From Chryseobacterium gleum (lineage in GTDB: Bacteria; Bacteroidota; Bacteroidia; Flavobacteriales_D; Crocinitomicaceae): a stretch of 64,000 nucleotides of DNA. The DNA is taken from contig CAMDAH010000001.1 in assembly GCA_945888625.1 (NCBI GenBank), positions 1 through 64,000 on the forward strand. Direction: 5' to 3'. Within the stretch, counting starts at the first letter, position 1. Each line of letters opens with the position of its first letter. The position numbers and the translations under genes were made by a program. The notes under the pieces were generated by a model. It was given only the letters and a program-made list of their open reading frames with translations, ran no database searches and was not told where the DNA came from. Shown here in pieces: positions 44,319 through 53,034 of this stretch.

Positions 44319-46586
44319 ATGAATAAAATAATTATTTTTCTTTTTATTAGTTACACTGCTTTTTCGCAACAAGGTGATGGCGGCGTCCCCAGAAGTTACA
44401 AGTTAAGTTACAAGTTAAAAAGCGATCAAACCATAGATAAAATTTCTTTTTTAGAACCAAATATCTTAGCGTTGAAAGCGGAGGATGCTATAACTGATAA
44501 AACAGGCCTATCGCCTTGGCGATTTGGATTTAATAACCCTAGTTCAGCCACGTTATTTAATTGCGGAACATGGGACACGTTGCCTAATAAAGATCTTATC
44601 TGGAGATTGTTGGTGCATTGCGATAAGGCGCTCACGGTAAATTTGACTTTTGAAAATTTAATAATTCCAGAAGGGAATGAATTATTCGTTTATAAACCAG
44701 ATAAATCTTTCGTTTTAGGTCGGTTTACAGCAAATCATATTTATGAAGGGCAATTAGGCTCAGAACTTGTTCCTGGTGAAGATGTTATGATCGAGTACTA
44801 TATTCCTTCTAATAATGATCTTGGCAATTTAAAGTTGGGTATCGTTACGCACGGGTATAGATCCTCAAATGAGTTTCAAGAAAAAGCTTTTGGAAGTTCG
44901 GGTGGCTGTAATATCAATGTAAATTGCCCCCTAGGTGCACAATGGGTGAATGAAAGAAATAGCGCTGTGATGTTGGTATCAGGTAGTAATGGTTTTTGTT
45001 CCGGTGCCTTGGTGAATAATGTGTTAAATAATGGTAAGCCATATGTTTTAACCGCCGATCATTGCTACAGTAATCCTGCGTCATGGATTTTTCGCTTCAA
45101 TTGGCAAGCAACTAATTGCACCAACCCCGCGGCTTCTCCTAGTTTTGTATCTTTAAGTGGGGCGGTATTAAGGGCTCGAGGAGCGGCTTCTGATTTTTGT
45201 TTAGTAGAAATAACAGGAGGATTAATTGGTAATACAGTACCTGCTGCTTACATTCCTTATTTTGCTGGTTGGGATAATTCTAATGTGACACCTGCATCGG
45301 CGGTATGTATTCACCACCCAGATGGCGATATTAAAAAAATCTCGTTTGAAAATGACCCGTTAATTTCTACTTCTTGGCCAGGATGTCCAGCAAATAGTCA
45401 TTGGGGAATAACAAATTGGGATGATGGAGTTACAGAACCTGGGTCTTCGGGCTCGCCTATATTTGATCAAAACCATCGGATTGTTGGTCAACTTCATGGA
45501 GGTGCCTCTGCTTGTGGTGCTCCGGCATTATCTGATGAATATGGAAAATTTAGTTATTCTTGGAATCCTGCTGGGAGCGACAGTACCAATCAACTCAAAT
45601 ATTGGTTAGACCCTTCTGTTAGTGGAGCTTTATTTATTGACGGCTTTGATCCTTCTGGAGGAGTGCCTATACAAGTAGATCCAGGTGTTAGTAATTTACA
45701 AGGGGTTTCTGGAACATATTGTTCAGCTGAGGTTACCCCTTCTTTTTCCTTGGTTAATAATGGGGCGGTCACTTTAACATCCGCTACAATAAGCTATGGA
45801 TTTGATGGGGTAAATAATCTAATTTATAATTGGTCAGGAATTTTGCCTCAATGGCAATCTGTTGTAGTTAATTTACCCGCAGCTACACTTACAAATGGCG
45901 CACACACCTTTAGTGCAACTGTAACAAGTACCAATGCTGGGGTGGATGAAAATAATTTAAATAATGCTGTCAATAGCTCTTTTTTAATTGTATTAAATGG
46001 GGTTTCTGTCGTGATGGATTTGACCTTAGATTGTTTTGGTTCTGAAACTTCGTGGGAGCTTCAAAACACGAGTGGTACGGCTATTTACGCGGGTAACGGT
46101 TATGCGGATGACGAACCCGGAATGGTAAGTGAAACCTGGTGCTTAAATTATGGTTGTTACTCCTATGTGCTTATGGATAGTTACGGTGATGGTTTATCTA
46201 ATAATGGCTTATGTGTAACGGGAGATGGTAACCTTTATATTAGTCAAGCGGGGGATTCTCTCACTTCAATTCCTACTAGTGGTGCTGATTTTGGAGATCA
46301 AGTTACACTTAATTTTTGTTTGTCGGGGGCCGGTTTAAATGACCTTGAAAATAATAATATGATGATTTTTCCTAACCCTAGTAATGGGGTTGTAATGATC
46401 AGTTTAGAACATCAAACAACTGGGGTATTCCAGGTTTTAACTCTTACTGGTCAGATAATGGAAGAATATGATTTTAATGGGCAACAGTTTAAAATGAATC
46501 TTGCAGCTCTTTCTGCTGGATCGTATTTTATACGATTTATTGAACAGAACGGTAAATCAAGCATTAATAAACTTGTTTTAAATTAA
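44319..46586 (+). CDS. Secreted trypsin-fold serine protease (lysyl endopeptidase-like) with T9SS type A tail
   Basis: A 755-residue exported preproprotease. Signal peptide ~1-16, propeptide ~17-190, then a catalytic domain starting near GGCNINVNCPLG, as in mature Lysobacter-type lysyl endopeptidases. The triad is His248 (LTADHCY), Asp292 (SDFCLVEI) and Ser377 (EPGSSGSP). Several Cys pairs support an extracellular fold. After it come a CARDB-like beta domain (~450-550), a proprotein-convertase-P/CUB-like region (LMDSYGDGLSNNGLC) and the T9SS sorting domain (IFPNPSNGVVMIS...GSYFIRFI). The Lys specificity is an inference from family. It follows the redoxin gene. Confidence 0.9.
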   Translation: MNKIIIFLFISYTAFSQQGDGGVPRSYKLSYKLKSDQTIDKISFLEPNILALKAEDAITDKTGLSPWRFGFNNPSSATLFNCGTWDTLPNKDLIWRLLVHCDKALTVNLTFENLIIPEGNELFVYKPDKSFVLGRFTANHIYEGQLGSELVPGEDVMIEYYIPSNNDLGNLKLGIVTHGYRSSNEFQEKAFGSSGGCNINVNCPLGAQWVNERNSAVMLVSGSNGFCSGALVNNVLNNGKPYVLTADHCYSNPASWIFRFNWQATNCTNPAASPSFVSLSGAVLRARGAASDFCLVEITGGLIGNTVPAAYIPYFAGWDNSNVTPASAVCIHHPDGDIKKISFENDPLISTSWPGCPANSHWGITNWDDGVTEPGSSGSPIFDQNHRIVGQLHGGASACGAPALSDEYGKFSYSWNPAGSDSTNQLKYWLDPSVSGALFIDGFDPSGGVPIQVDPGVSNLQGVSGTYCSAEVTPSFSLVNNGAVTLTSATISYGFDGVNNLIYNWSGILPQWQSVVVNLPAATLTNGAHTFSATVTSTNAGVDENNLNNAVNSSFLIVLNGVSVVMDLTLDCFGSETSWELQNTSGTAIYAGNGYADDEPGMVSETWCLNYGCYSYVLMDSYGDGLSNNGLCVTGDGNLYISQAGDSLTSIPTSGADFGDQVTLNFCLSGAGLNDLENNNMMIFPNPSNGVVMISLEHQTTGVFQVLTLTGQIMEEYDFNGQQFKMNLAALSAGSYFIRFIEQNGKSSINKLVLN

Positions 46587-46589
46587 GGT

Positions 46590-47729
46590 GTGGCGGGTAT
46601 TTATCTCCACATTCCTTTTTGTAAACAACGTTGTACCTACTGTGATTTTCACTTCTCCACTAATTTTGAAAAATATAGAAATGACTTGATTCTTTCTATG
46701 TGTAAGGAACTTGTTTTGAGGAATAAAGAAGTTTCGGAAGAAGTTGATACCATCTATTTTGGTGGAGGAACCCCGAGTTTGTTGCAAAAAAATGAATTTA
46801 CATTGCTTCTTGATACTGTTTTTACAAATTTTACCGTGAATCCTCACGCGGAAATTACCATTGAAGTGAATCCAGATGATTGCTCAGAAACTAAACTAAA
46901 GGATTGGATTGACTTAGGGATAAATCGTTTGAGTATTGGTTTACAATCCTTCAAAGAGGGAGATTTAAATTGGATGAATCGATCTCACAATTCAAGGCAA
47001 GGAATAGATGCTGTTAAAAACGCAGGCCGTGCTGGCTTCAAAAATATATCTATAGACTTAATGTATGGTTTACCAAATTTGAGTAAAGAAGAGTGGTTGA
47101 TAAATCTCAAGAGCGCTGTTGCGTTGAAACCAACACATATTTCTGCGTATTGCCTGACTATTGAACCTAAAACTGCTGTACATAGTTGGGTTATTAATGA
47201 GAAATTTATTCCGTTAAATGAAGATTACCAAAACGAACAGTTTTTGGATATGATTGAATTTTTGTCAGAAGTAGGATATGAACAATATGAAATTTCGAAT
47301 TTTGCAAAAGGAGGTGTTTATGCGAAACATAATACCGCCTATTGGGAGGGAAAGCCTTATCTAGGTGTTGGTCCTTCTGCTCATTCATATGATAAGAAAA
47401 GTAGGAGGTGGAACATAAGTAATAACGCCTTATATGTAAAAAATGTGGGTATAAACGAATGTTGGTATGAAAATGAACACTTAAATTTTAATGATAAATG
47501 GAATGAACTATTTTTAACTGGATTAAGAACCAAATGGGGAGTAAACAAAGCTAAAATAAATTCATTGGGTGGTTTAAATTCAGGTGAACTAAAATTAATT
47601 GAAAACTACACTAAAAATGGTTCCCTAATTGAAAATAATACTGCCTTAATTTTAACTCAGCAAGGAAAATTATATGCTGATGGCATTGCTAGTTCCTTTT
47701 TTAGAGTTATTAAAAATATTAGCAATTAA
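46590..47729 (+). CDS. hemW: Radical SAM heme chaperone HemW
   Basis: A 379-residue radical SAM protein. The cluster ligands are C11, C15 and C18 in HIPFCKQRCTYCDFHFS. The family motif GGGTPSLL, the INRLSIGLQSF segment and ISIDLMYGLPN are present. HemW binds heme and delivers it to respiratory enzymes; it is often annotated as coproporphyrinogen III oxidase but lacks that activity (it lacks the extra Cys of HemN: CxxxCxxCxC becomes CDF here). The start is a GTG at 46590, three bases after the protease stop. The last 11 bases overlap convergent rpiB. Confidence 0.93.
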   Translation: MAGIYLHIPFCKQRCTYCDFHFSTNFEKYRNDLILSMCKELVLRNKEVSEEVDTIYFGGGTPSLLQKNEFTLLLDTVFTNFTVNPHAEITIEVNPDDCSETKLKDWIDLGINRLSIGLQSFKEGDLNWMNRSHNSRQGIDAVKNAGRAGFKNISIDLMYGLPNLSKEEWLINLKSAVALKPTHISAYCLTIEPKTAVHSWVINEKFIPLNEDYQNEQFLDMIEFLSEVGYEQYEISNFAKGGVYAKHNTAYWEGKPYLGVGPSAHSYDKKSRRWNISNNALYVKNVGINECWYENEHLNFNDKWNELFLTGLRTKWGVNKAKINSLGGLNSGELKLIENYTKNGSLIENNTALILTQQGKLYADGIASSFFRVIKNISN

Positions 47730-48156
47730 TTTTGTTTATCCTTAACAAGTGTCTTCCTCCTTCAAATTCAGTATTTAAAAATACATTAACAATCTTGATA
47801 GCTTCCTCTGTTGATAAAAACCGAGCAGGTAAAGTAAGAATATTTGCATTGTTATGCTGTCTTGCAAGTAAAGCAATTTCCTCTTTCCAGCATAAAGCAC
47901 TTCTAATGTCTTTGTGTTTATTAGCAGTCATATTTATTCCATTCCCTGAGCCACAAATAAGTATGCCCACTATTCCTTCGTTTTCAGTAATATAATTAGA
48001 AACAGCGTGGGCATAGTCTGGATAGTCTATACTTTCCTCCGATAAACAACCAAAATCTAAACACTCGTAACCCTTACTACTTAAAGCACTTATAATACTA
48101 TTCTTTAGTAAGTATCCTGCATGATCACATCCAATTGGTATTATATTTCTTTTCAT
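47719..48156 (-). CDS. rpiB: Ribose 5-phosphate isomerase B
   Basis: Interconverts ribose-5-phosphate and ribulose-5-phosphate. It has 145 residues. CDHAGYLLKN holds the Asp-His of the active site; GILICGSGNGINMTANKH holds the catalytic Cys region, and ARQHNNANILTLPARFL the anion-binding part. The ATG at 48156 was chosen; an upstream TTG lies inside the promoter box. A TTTA-N19-TAACTTTG promoter is immediately upstream. Confidence 0.95.
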   Translation of the reverse strand: MKRNIIPIGCDHAGYLLKNSIISALSSKGYECLDFGCLSEESIDYPDYAHAVSNYITENEGIVGILICGSGNGINMTANKHKDIRSALCWKEEIALLARQHNNANILTLPARFLSTEEAIKIVNVFLNTEFEGGRHLLRINKINC

Positions 48157-48168
48157 GGTCTTTTTATT

Positions 48169-48199
48169 CAAAGTTAAAACTAAATAACAATTTACTAAA
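48169..48199 (-). promoter_or_regulatory. rpiB promoter (TTTA-N19-TAACTTTG)
   Basis: On the minus strand, TTTA (48196-48199), 19 bases, then TAACTTTG (48169-48176). The predicted leader is about 8 bases. Confidence 0.55.
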
Positions 48200-48754
48200 C
48201 TTATTAACTTTCTGCTAGGATTAAAAAAAATAAATGACTGTAAACCAACTCATTGAGTTTTATAGTTATTAACTGAAAAAGAAAATAATTGTTTATTTGT
48301 TCTAATAAGTTCTGAAAAATAAACGCTTGTTTATTGGAAATTAATTACAATCTAAATTGTTTTCTTGATATGCTATTTTTATACCTTGAATTTATGATCG
48401 ATTTTGAAACAGTTAATCCACAATTAATTAATTAACAATCATTTTTATTTTATAACAATTTGAATTACTGTAGCATTGTTTGTTTCGTTGTGGAATCAAT
48501 AGAATAAATAACAATAAAGAGTTTTGAATTGTTACTAAATTGTTAGTGTAACAACATTTGAAATAAAAACTTTTTTAAATGATTTTTTTATGCACATATA
48601 AACAAACCTAATAGTAGTAGTAAATTCTTTTATTTATAAATTATTTATTTATTCTTTATAATTAAATCCATATTTTAAGACTCAGTTTAAAAGAATTATA
48701 TTTGTTGAATGTCTTAAGTAGTGATTAGTTTTGAAGAAAATAGAATTCCTTAAA
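48200..48754. other. AT-rich intergenic region between rpiB and the DUF4175 gene
   Basis: The only gene-free stretch above 300 bases. It is very AT-rich, with many short T-runs and A-runs and no open frame or RNA gene that I can see. Two sequences recall DnaA boxes: TAATCCACA (48414-48422, one mismatch from TTATCCACA) and TTATGCACA (48588-48596, fits TTWTNCACA). Two such matches in this composition are weak evidence. Divergent promoters sit at its two ends. Confidence 0.6.
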
Positions 48755-48787
48755 TTTATTAATTGAATAGGAAACATGTTATTTTTG
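48755..48787 (+). promoter_or_regulatory. Promoter of the DUF4175 operon (TTTA-N21-TATTTTTG)
   Basis: TTTA at 48755-48758, 21 bases, TATTTTTG at 48780-48787; the leader to the ATG at 48801 is about 8 bases. Confidence 0.55.
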
Positions 48788-48800
48788 CAGTAAGAAAAGT

Positions 48801-51800
48801 ATGGACAATTCATTCGATCGCTTGTTAAACCAAGTTGATGCTTTCATTCGAAAATATTACACAAACGAACTAATAAAAGGTATTATCTTTTTCTTTGGTC
48901 TGTTTTTATTGTCTTATCTTTTTGTTTCTGTTCTTGAATACCTAGGTCGATTTAACTCTTTAATACGGGGTGTTTTTCTTTTTGGATTTATTTTATTTAA
49001 CTTATATGTACTAGTGCGGTACATTATTATTCCATTTGCAAAGTTATATTCTTTTGGTAGTAGAATCAATCGGGTGCAAGCAAGTGAAATTATTGGTTCT
49101 TTTTTTCCGTCGATCTCTGATAGGTTAAAAAACACACTACAATTAAACGATCTATTACTAACGCACGATGGAAATCTGGAATTATTATCTGCCACAATAA
49201 ACCAGCGCTCTGAACAACTGAATACGATTCCTTTTACAGGAGCAATTAAGATTAAGGATAATAAAAAATATTTAAAATTTATTGTTCCTTTACTGTTGGT
49301 TTTATTTGCCTTAATTATTTTTATTCCATCACTTTTAATGCAGGGCACTGAGCGGGTTATTAATTTTAATGAAGAGTTTAAGCCCTTAGCCCCATTCAAT
49401 TTTTTAGTAAATACAAATAAGTTGCTTGTTGAAGAGGGAAACGATGTGGAGGTTATACTAACGCTTAAAGGGTCATTTTTGCCTGACAATGTTTATATTA
49501 ATTGTGTTAATGGCAAATTTATCATGACAAAAAACGCTAAAAATGCATTTAGCGCTATTATTAAAAAGCCCAAGAATTCAGCATCGTTTAGTTTTACAGC
49601 GAATGAATTTGAAAGTCAAATGTTTAATTATAAGGTCTTGGGTAAATCGGTTGTATCTAAACTGGATGCCGCTATATTTTACCCTACCTATTTGGGTAAG
49701 AAAAATATAATTATAAATAACTCTGGTGATTTAACTGTTCCAGAAGGTACAAAAATTGAATGGAGTATATTAACCAAGAATACCAAAAGTACAAGAGTAT
49801 GTTACAATAACGAAAACACCGAATACAACGATAACGGTTTTGTTATTAGTAAAATAATCAAAAACAATGCTTTGTTATCTCTCAATTTAAAAAATCAATA
49901 TTCCCCTAAAATTGATTCAACTAGTATTCACGTTACTGTTATCAAAGATGCCTTTCCGACCATAGTGCTAAGTGAATCAATCGATTCTTTATCAGATGGA
50001 GTACGTTTTTTTCAAGGTAATGTTGGCGACGATTATGGATTAAAATCTTTACGTTTTGTTTATATACTTACTAATTCCAAAGGAGTCAAAAAAAATACGT
50101 TTATTAATGTTAAACCAGTAAATGGAACAAGGGCTTATTTTGATTTTGCAGTAGATTTTCGTAGAGAAAATGTACAGTTGGATGACCGTATTGACTATTA
50201 TTTCATAGTGAGTGATAATGACGGTGTTAATGGAAGTAAAAGCACAATGAGTAATGTAAGTACTTATAAGTTACCGAGTTTAGAACAATTAAATGAACAA
50301 CGCGGTGAGGATCAACAAAAAAATAAAGATGACTTGACTAAACTATTAAAGGAAACTAAAGATTTTCAAAAAAATGTCGATAAACTAAAAAAAGACATTT
50401 TGAATTCAAAGTCAAACGATTGGAATAAAGTAAATAAAGCGACTCAGTTAAAAGAAGATCAAAAAAAATTGGTTGAATCATTAGAAAATCTTAAGTCTGA
50501 AATGAGTCAAAGCACCCAGGAAAAAAATCAACTTTCAGAAATAAATAAGGAAATAACCGACAAACAAGATTTAATAGAAAAGCTACTGGAGGAGTTAATG
50601 GATGATGAATTAAAAAAGTTGTTGGAAGAATTAGAAGAGTTAATGAAGCAAAACAATAAAGAAGAATTAAAGGATAAAATGGAGCAAATAAGCCAATCGG
50701 CTGAGGATATGAAAAAACAATTAGATAGGAGTTTAGAAATGCTCAAAAAGTTGCAGGTTAATGAGAAAATTGATGATACAGAGAAGGAACTAAAAAAATT
50801 AGCTAGTGATCAAGAAGAGTTTAAAAAGCAAGTTGAAGAAAAAAAATTAGGGCAAACTGACGCATTAGATAAACAAGATGTTTTGAATAATAAATTTGAT
50901 AATATTAAAAAAGATTTAGAAGAAATTAAAGAGTTGAATAAGGCCTTAGATAATCCTATTCCATTGACTGAAACCAATTCTTTGGAAAAAAAGATTACTG
51001 AAGATTTAAACGATGCAAAAGAATCTTTAAAGCAAGGTAAAGAAAAGAAAGCGGGTGAAAACCAACAATCCGCAGCCGATGACATGAATGAATTAGCTGA
51101 GCAATTAGATCAAAGCCAACAGGATGCTAATAAACAAGAAGCTGAGGAAGACATGGAGGCCATTCGCAACATATTAGAAAGTTTGATGACACTTAGTTTT
51201 AATCAAGAAACATTGATTTCAAAATTTAAAAAAATTAACCCAACTAATCCCATTTATAAAAAATACGGTCGTTTACAACGCGAAATAGTTACGGACACAG
51301 AAATTGTAAGGGATAGCTTATTAGCCTTAGCTAAACGTCAAGCCAAAATCGCTTCTTTTATCGATAAAGAACTAAATACGATTAAAGATAACCACGAATT
51401 AACCATTAATTCAATTGATGATCACCGAGTTAAAGATTTAGAGAACTACCAACAATTAACAATGACATCGTACAATAATTTAGCTTTGCTATTAAATGAA
51501 GCGCTCCAACAAATGCAATCCGATTTGCAATCTCAACAAAAAGGATCGGGAAGTTGTAGTAAACCAGGAAGTGGAAAACCAAAGCCAGGATCAATGTCTT
51601 CAGGTGATATGAAAGAAATGTTAAAAAAGCAATTAGAAAAGTTAAAAAAAGGAGCTTCTCCAGGGGAGGGTAAAGAAGGGGATAAGCCGGGAAATAAACC
51701 AGGCGAGAAACCAGGCATTGGTATGTCAGGGCTTGGAAACAAAGAAATTGCAAAAATGGCTGCAGAACAAACTGCTATGCGCCAACGATTAGAACAGATG

Positions 51801-52157
51801 AGAAATGAGCTAAATAAAGATGGTAATGGTTTAGGCAATAAACTATCACCACTTATTAAAGAGTTAGAAGAGCAAGAAAAGGCATTAATAAATAATCGTA
51901 CGAATACAGATTTGGTTAAACGTCAGCAGGAAATATTGTCAAGGCTTTTAGAAAGTGAAAAAGCGTTGAGGGAACGAGGTTTTGAAGAGAAACGAGAATC
52001 AAAATCGGGTCAAAACGATATGAATGGTAACAAAATAAGATTTGACGAGTATAACAAATTAAAACTTAACCAAATTGATCTAATACAGACAGTTGATCCA
52101 TCTTTTAATAAGTACTATAAAGATAAGGCGAATCAGTTCTTTAATTTGTTTGAGTAA
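48801..52157 (+). CDS. DUF4175 family membrane/coiled-coil protein
   Basis: An 1118-residue protein. Spans at about 25-47, 55-77 and 157-178 are followed by an extracytoplasmic beta-rich region (~190-490), with YFIVSDNDGVNGSKS near its end. Then comes a long, highly charged coiled coil (~500-830, dominated by Lys, Glu, Leu, Gln) and a second helical part. A Gly/Pro/Lys-rich linker (GSGKPKPGS, NKPGEKPGIG) sits at about 915-975. This is the DUF4175 architecture of Bacteroidota, of unknown function. It heads an operon with an RsbW-like ATPase, ybeY and mnmG. The ATPase gene begins 15 bases after its stop. Confidence 0.88.
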   Translation: MDNSFDRLLNQVDAFIRKYYTNELIKGIIFFFGLFLLSYLFVSVLEYLGRFNSLIRGVFLFGFILFNLYVLVRYIIIPFAKLYSFGSRINRVQASEIIGSFFPSISDRLKNTLQLNDLLLTHDGNLELLSATINQRSEQLNTIPFTGAIKIKDNKKYLKFIVPLLLVLFALIIFIPSLLMQGTERVINFNEEFKPLAPFNFLVNTNKLLVEEGNDVEVILTLKGSFLPDNVYINCVNGKFIMTKNAKNAFSAIIKKPKNSASFSFTANEFESQMFNYKVLGKSVVSKLDAAIFYPTYLGKKNIIINNSGDLTVPEGTKIEWSILTKNTKSTRVCYNNENTEYNDNGFVISKIIKNNALLSLNLKNQYSPKIDSTSIHVTVIKDAFPTIVLSESIDSLSDGVRFFQGNVGDDYGLKSLRFVYILTNSKGVKKNTFINVKPVNGTRAYFDFAVDFRRENVQLDDRIDYYFIVSDNDGVNGSKSTMSNVSTYKLPSLEQLNEQRGEDQQKNKDDLTKLLKETKDFQKNVDKLKKDILNSKSNDWNKVNKATQLKEDQKKLVESLENLKSEMSQSTQEKNQLSEINKEITDKQDLIEKLLEELMDDELKKLLEELEELMKQNNKEELKDKMEQISQSAEDMKKQLDRSLEMLKKLQVNEKIDDTEKELKKLASDQEEFKKQVEEKKLGQTDALDKQDVLNNKFDNIKKDLEEIKELNKALDNPIPLTETNSLEKKITEDLNDAKESLKQGKEKKAGENQQSAADDMNELAEQLDQSQQDANKQEAEEDMEAIRNILESLMTLSFNQETLISKFKKINPTNPIYKKYGRLQREIVTDTEIVRDSLLALAKRQAKIASFIDKELNTIKDNHELTINSIDDHRVKDLENYQQLTMTSYNNLALLLNEALQQMQSDLQSQQKGSGSCSKPGSGKPKPGSMSSGDMKEMLKKQLEKLKKGASPGEGKEGDKPGNKPGEKPGIGMSGLGNKEIAKMAAEQTAMRQRLEQMRNELNKDGNGLGNKLSPLIKELEEQEKALINNRTNTDLVKRQQEILSRLLESEKALRERGFEEKRESKSGQNDMNGNKIRFDEYNKLKLNQIDLIQTVDPSFNKYYKDKANQFFNLFE

Positions 52158-52172
52158 ATTATATAACTATTT

Positions 52173-52586
52173 ATGAAAGAGGGATTTATACTTATAAAAT
52201 CATTAAAACTGGCTTCTAACCAGCACGCTATCTTGTCTGCTGAACACTTAATAGACCTTATTTGTGGAGAATATAGTATTAATGAAGATGTCTACGGAAA
52301 TGTTTTAATAAGCGTAACAGAAGCTGTTAATAATGCAGTTTTTCACGGTAATTTAAACGATTCATCCTTATCTTTGGATTTAAGTGTTTATTTATCTGAT
52401 TCAGAAGTTTGTTTTGTTGTTTCCGATCAAGGTACAGGGTTTAACTATGACGAATTGCCAGATCCAACCTCACCCGATAATTTATTAAAGGAAAATGGTA
52501 GAGGTGTTTTCTTAATGCGAAGTTTATGCGATGAACTGGCTTTTGAAAATGCTGGTAGTATCGTTTTACTTTATTTTAATCGATGA
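52173..52586 (+). CDS. RsbW-like ATP-binding protein (anti-sigma factor kinase family)
   Basis: A 137-residue GHKL ATPase without a dimerisation/His domain. The N box is TEAVNNAVFHGN, the G1 box SDQGTGFNYDELPDP and the G2 region ENGRGVFLMRSLCDEL. These features place it with RsbW/SpoIIAB-type anti-sigma serine kinases. No partner anti-anti-sigma factor (STAS) or sigma factor is in the window, so its target is unknown. Its stop overlaps the ybeY start by four bases (ATGA). Confidence 0.88.
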   Translation: MKEGFILIKSLKLASNQHAILSAEHLIDLICGEYSINEDVYGNVLISVTEAVNNAVFHGNLNDSSLSLDLSVYLSDSEVCFVVSDQGTGFNYDELPDPTSPDNLLKENGRGVFLMRSLCDELAFENAGSIVLLYFNR

Positions 52587-53011
52587 TAACTCTTCATTTC
52601 AATTGCGAGGATTGTCCTGTTTTTGACACAGAATTTTTTACCTTAACCTTGCCTAAATTACTCGTTTTAGAGGATAGACAAGAAGGAGACATTGCAATTA
52701 TCTTTACTAGCGACGAAGAATTGCTCTCGATTAATCAAGCGCATCTAAAGCACGATTTTTATACAGACATAATTACATTTGACTATTCTGTAGAGCAGCG
52801 CGTTTGTGGCGATTTGTTTATATCACTCGAGCGTGTCGCAGATAATGCTATAGCGTATGACACCTTGTTTTTCACTGAACTTTGCAGGGTAGTATATCAT
52901 GGAGTGTTACATTTGTGTGGCTACAACGACAAAGATGAAGCAGATAAATTGCTTATGCGTACTAAGGAAGATTTCTATATTGCTCATTTTGTTTCACGTG
53001 AAACAAATTAA
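52583..53011 (+). CDS. ybeY: Endoribonuclease YbeY (rRNA maturation)
   Basis: A 142-residue metallo-endoribonuclease implicated in 16S rRNA 3' maturation and ribosome quality control. The metal site is [11 protein letters not shown]: His106 and His110 are conserved, but the third position, His in E. coli (HGxLHLxGYDH), is Asp116 here. I recall the Bacteroidota form as commonly GYKD/GYND, so this is probably a lineage variant. [20 protein letters not shown]-type family sequence ([15 protein letters not shown]) and the CGDLFIS motif are present. Codons 137-141 (VSRET) are encoded by a perfect parS palindrome. Confidence 0.93.
   Translation: MITLHFNCEDCPVFDTEFFTLTLPKLLVLEDRQEGDIAIIFTSDEELLSINQAHLKHDFYTDIITFDYSVEQRVCGDLFISLERVADNAIAYDTLFFTELCRVVYHGVLHLCGYNDKDEADKLLMRTKEDFYIAHFVSRETN
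52990..53005. promoter_or_regulatory. parS centromere site (TGTTTCACGTGAAACA)
   Basis: A perfect 16-bp palindrome identical to the ParB/Spo0J parS consensus. It lies in the last codons of ybeY, ending 29 bases before the mnmG ATG. ParB nucleates here and spreads, organising segregation of the replication-origin region. parS sites in most bacteria lie close to the origin. No second perfect copy was seen in this window. Confidence 0.88.
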
Positions 53012-53034
53012 ATTGTTGTAATGAATATTTTTGG

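Noticed and set aside
46590-47729. Oxygen-independent coproporphyrinogen III oxidase (HemN)
   Set aside because: The cluster motif CxxxCxxC is followed by Asp-Phe, lacking the fourth Cys of HemN; length and sequence fit HemW.
48200-48754. Replication origin (oriC) in the AT-rich gap
   Set aside because: Two near-consensus DnaA boxes are close to what chance gives in this composition, and no dnaA is nearby. Hand counts of G versus C in 300-base blocks gave a stronger G excess in plus-strand genes near parS (79/45 at 53221-53520, 75/44 at 55201-55500) than further left (68/58, 75/57, 70/57, 64/47). Minus-strand genes did not show the matching pattern, so I cannot claim a skew switch.
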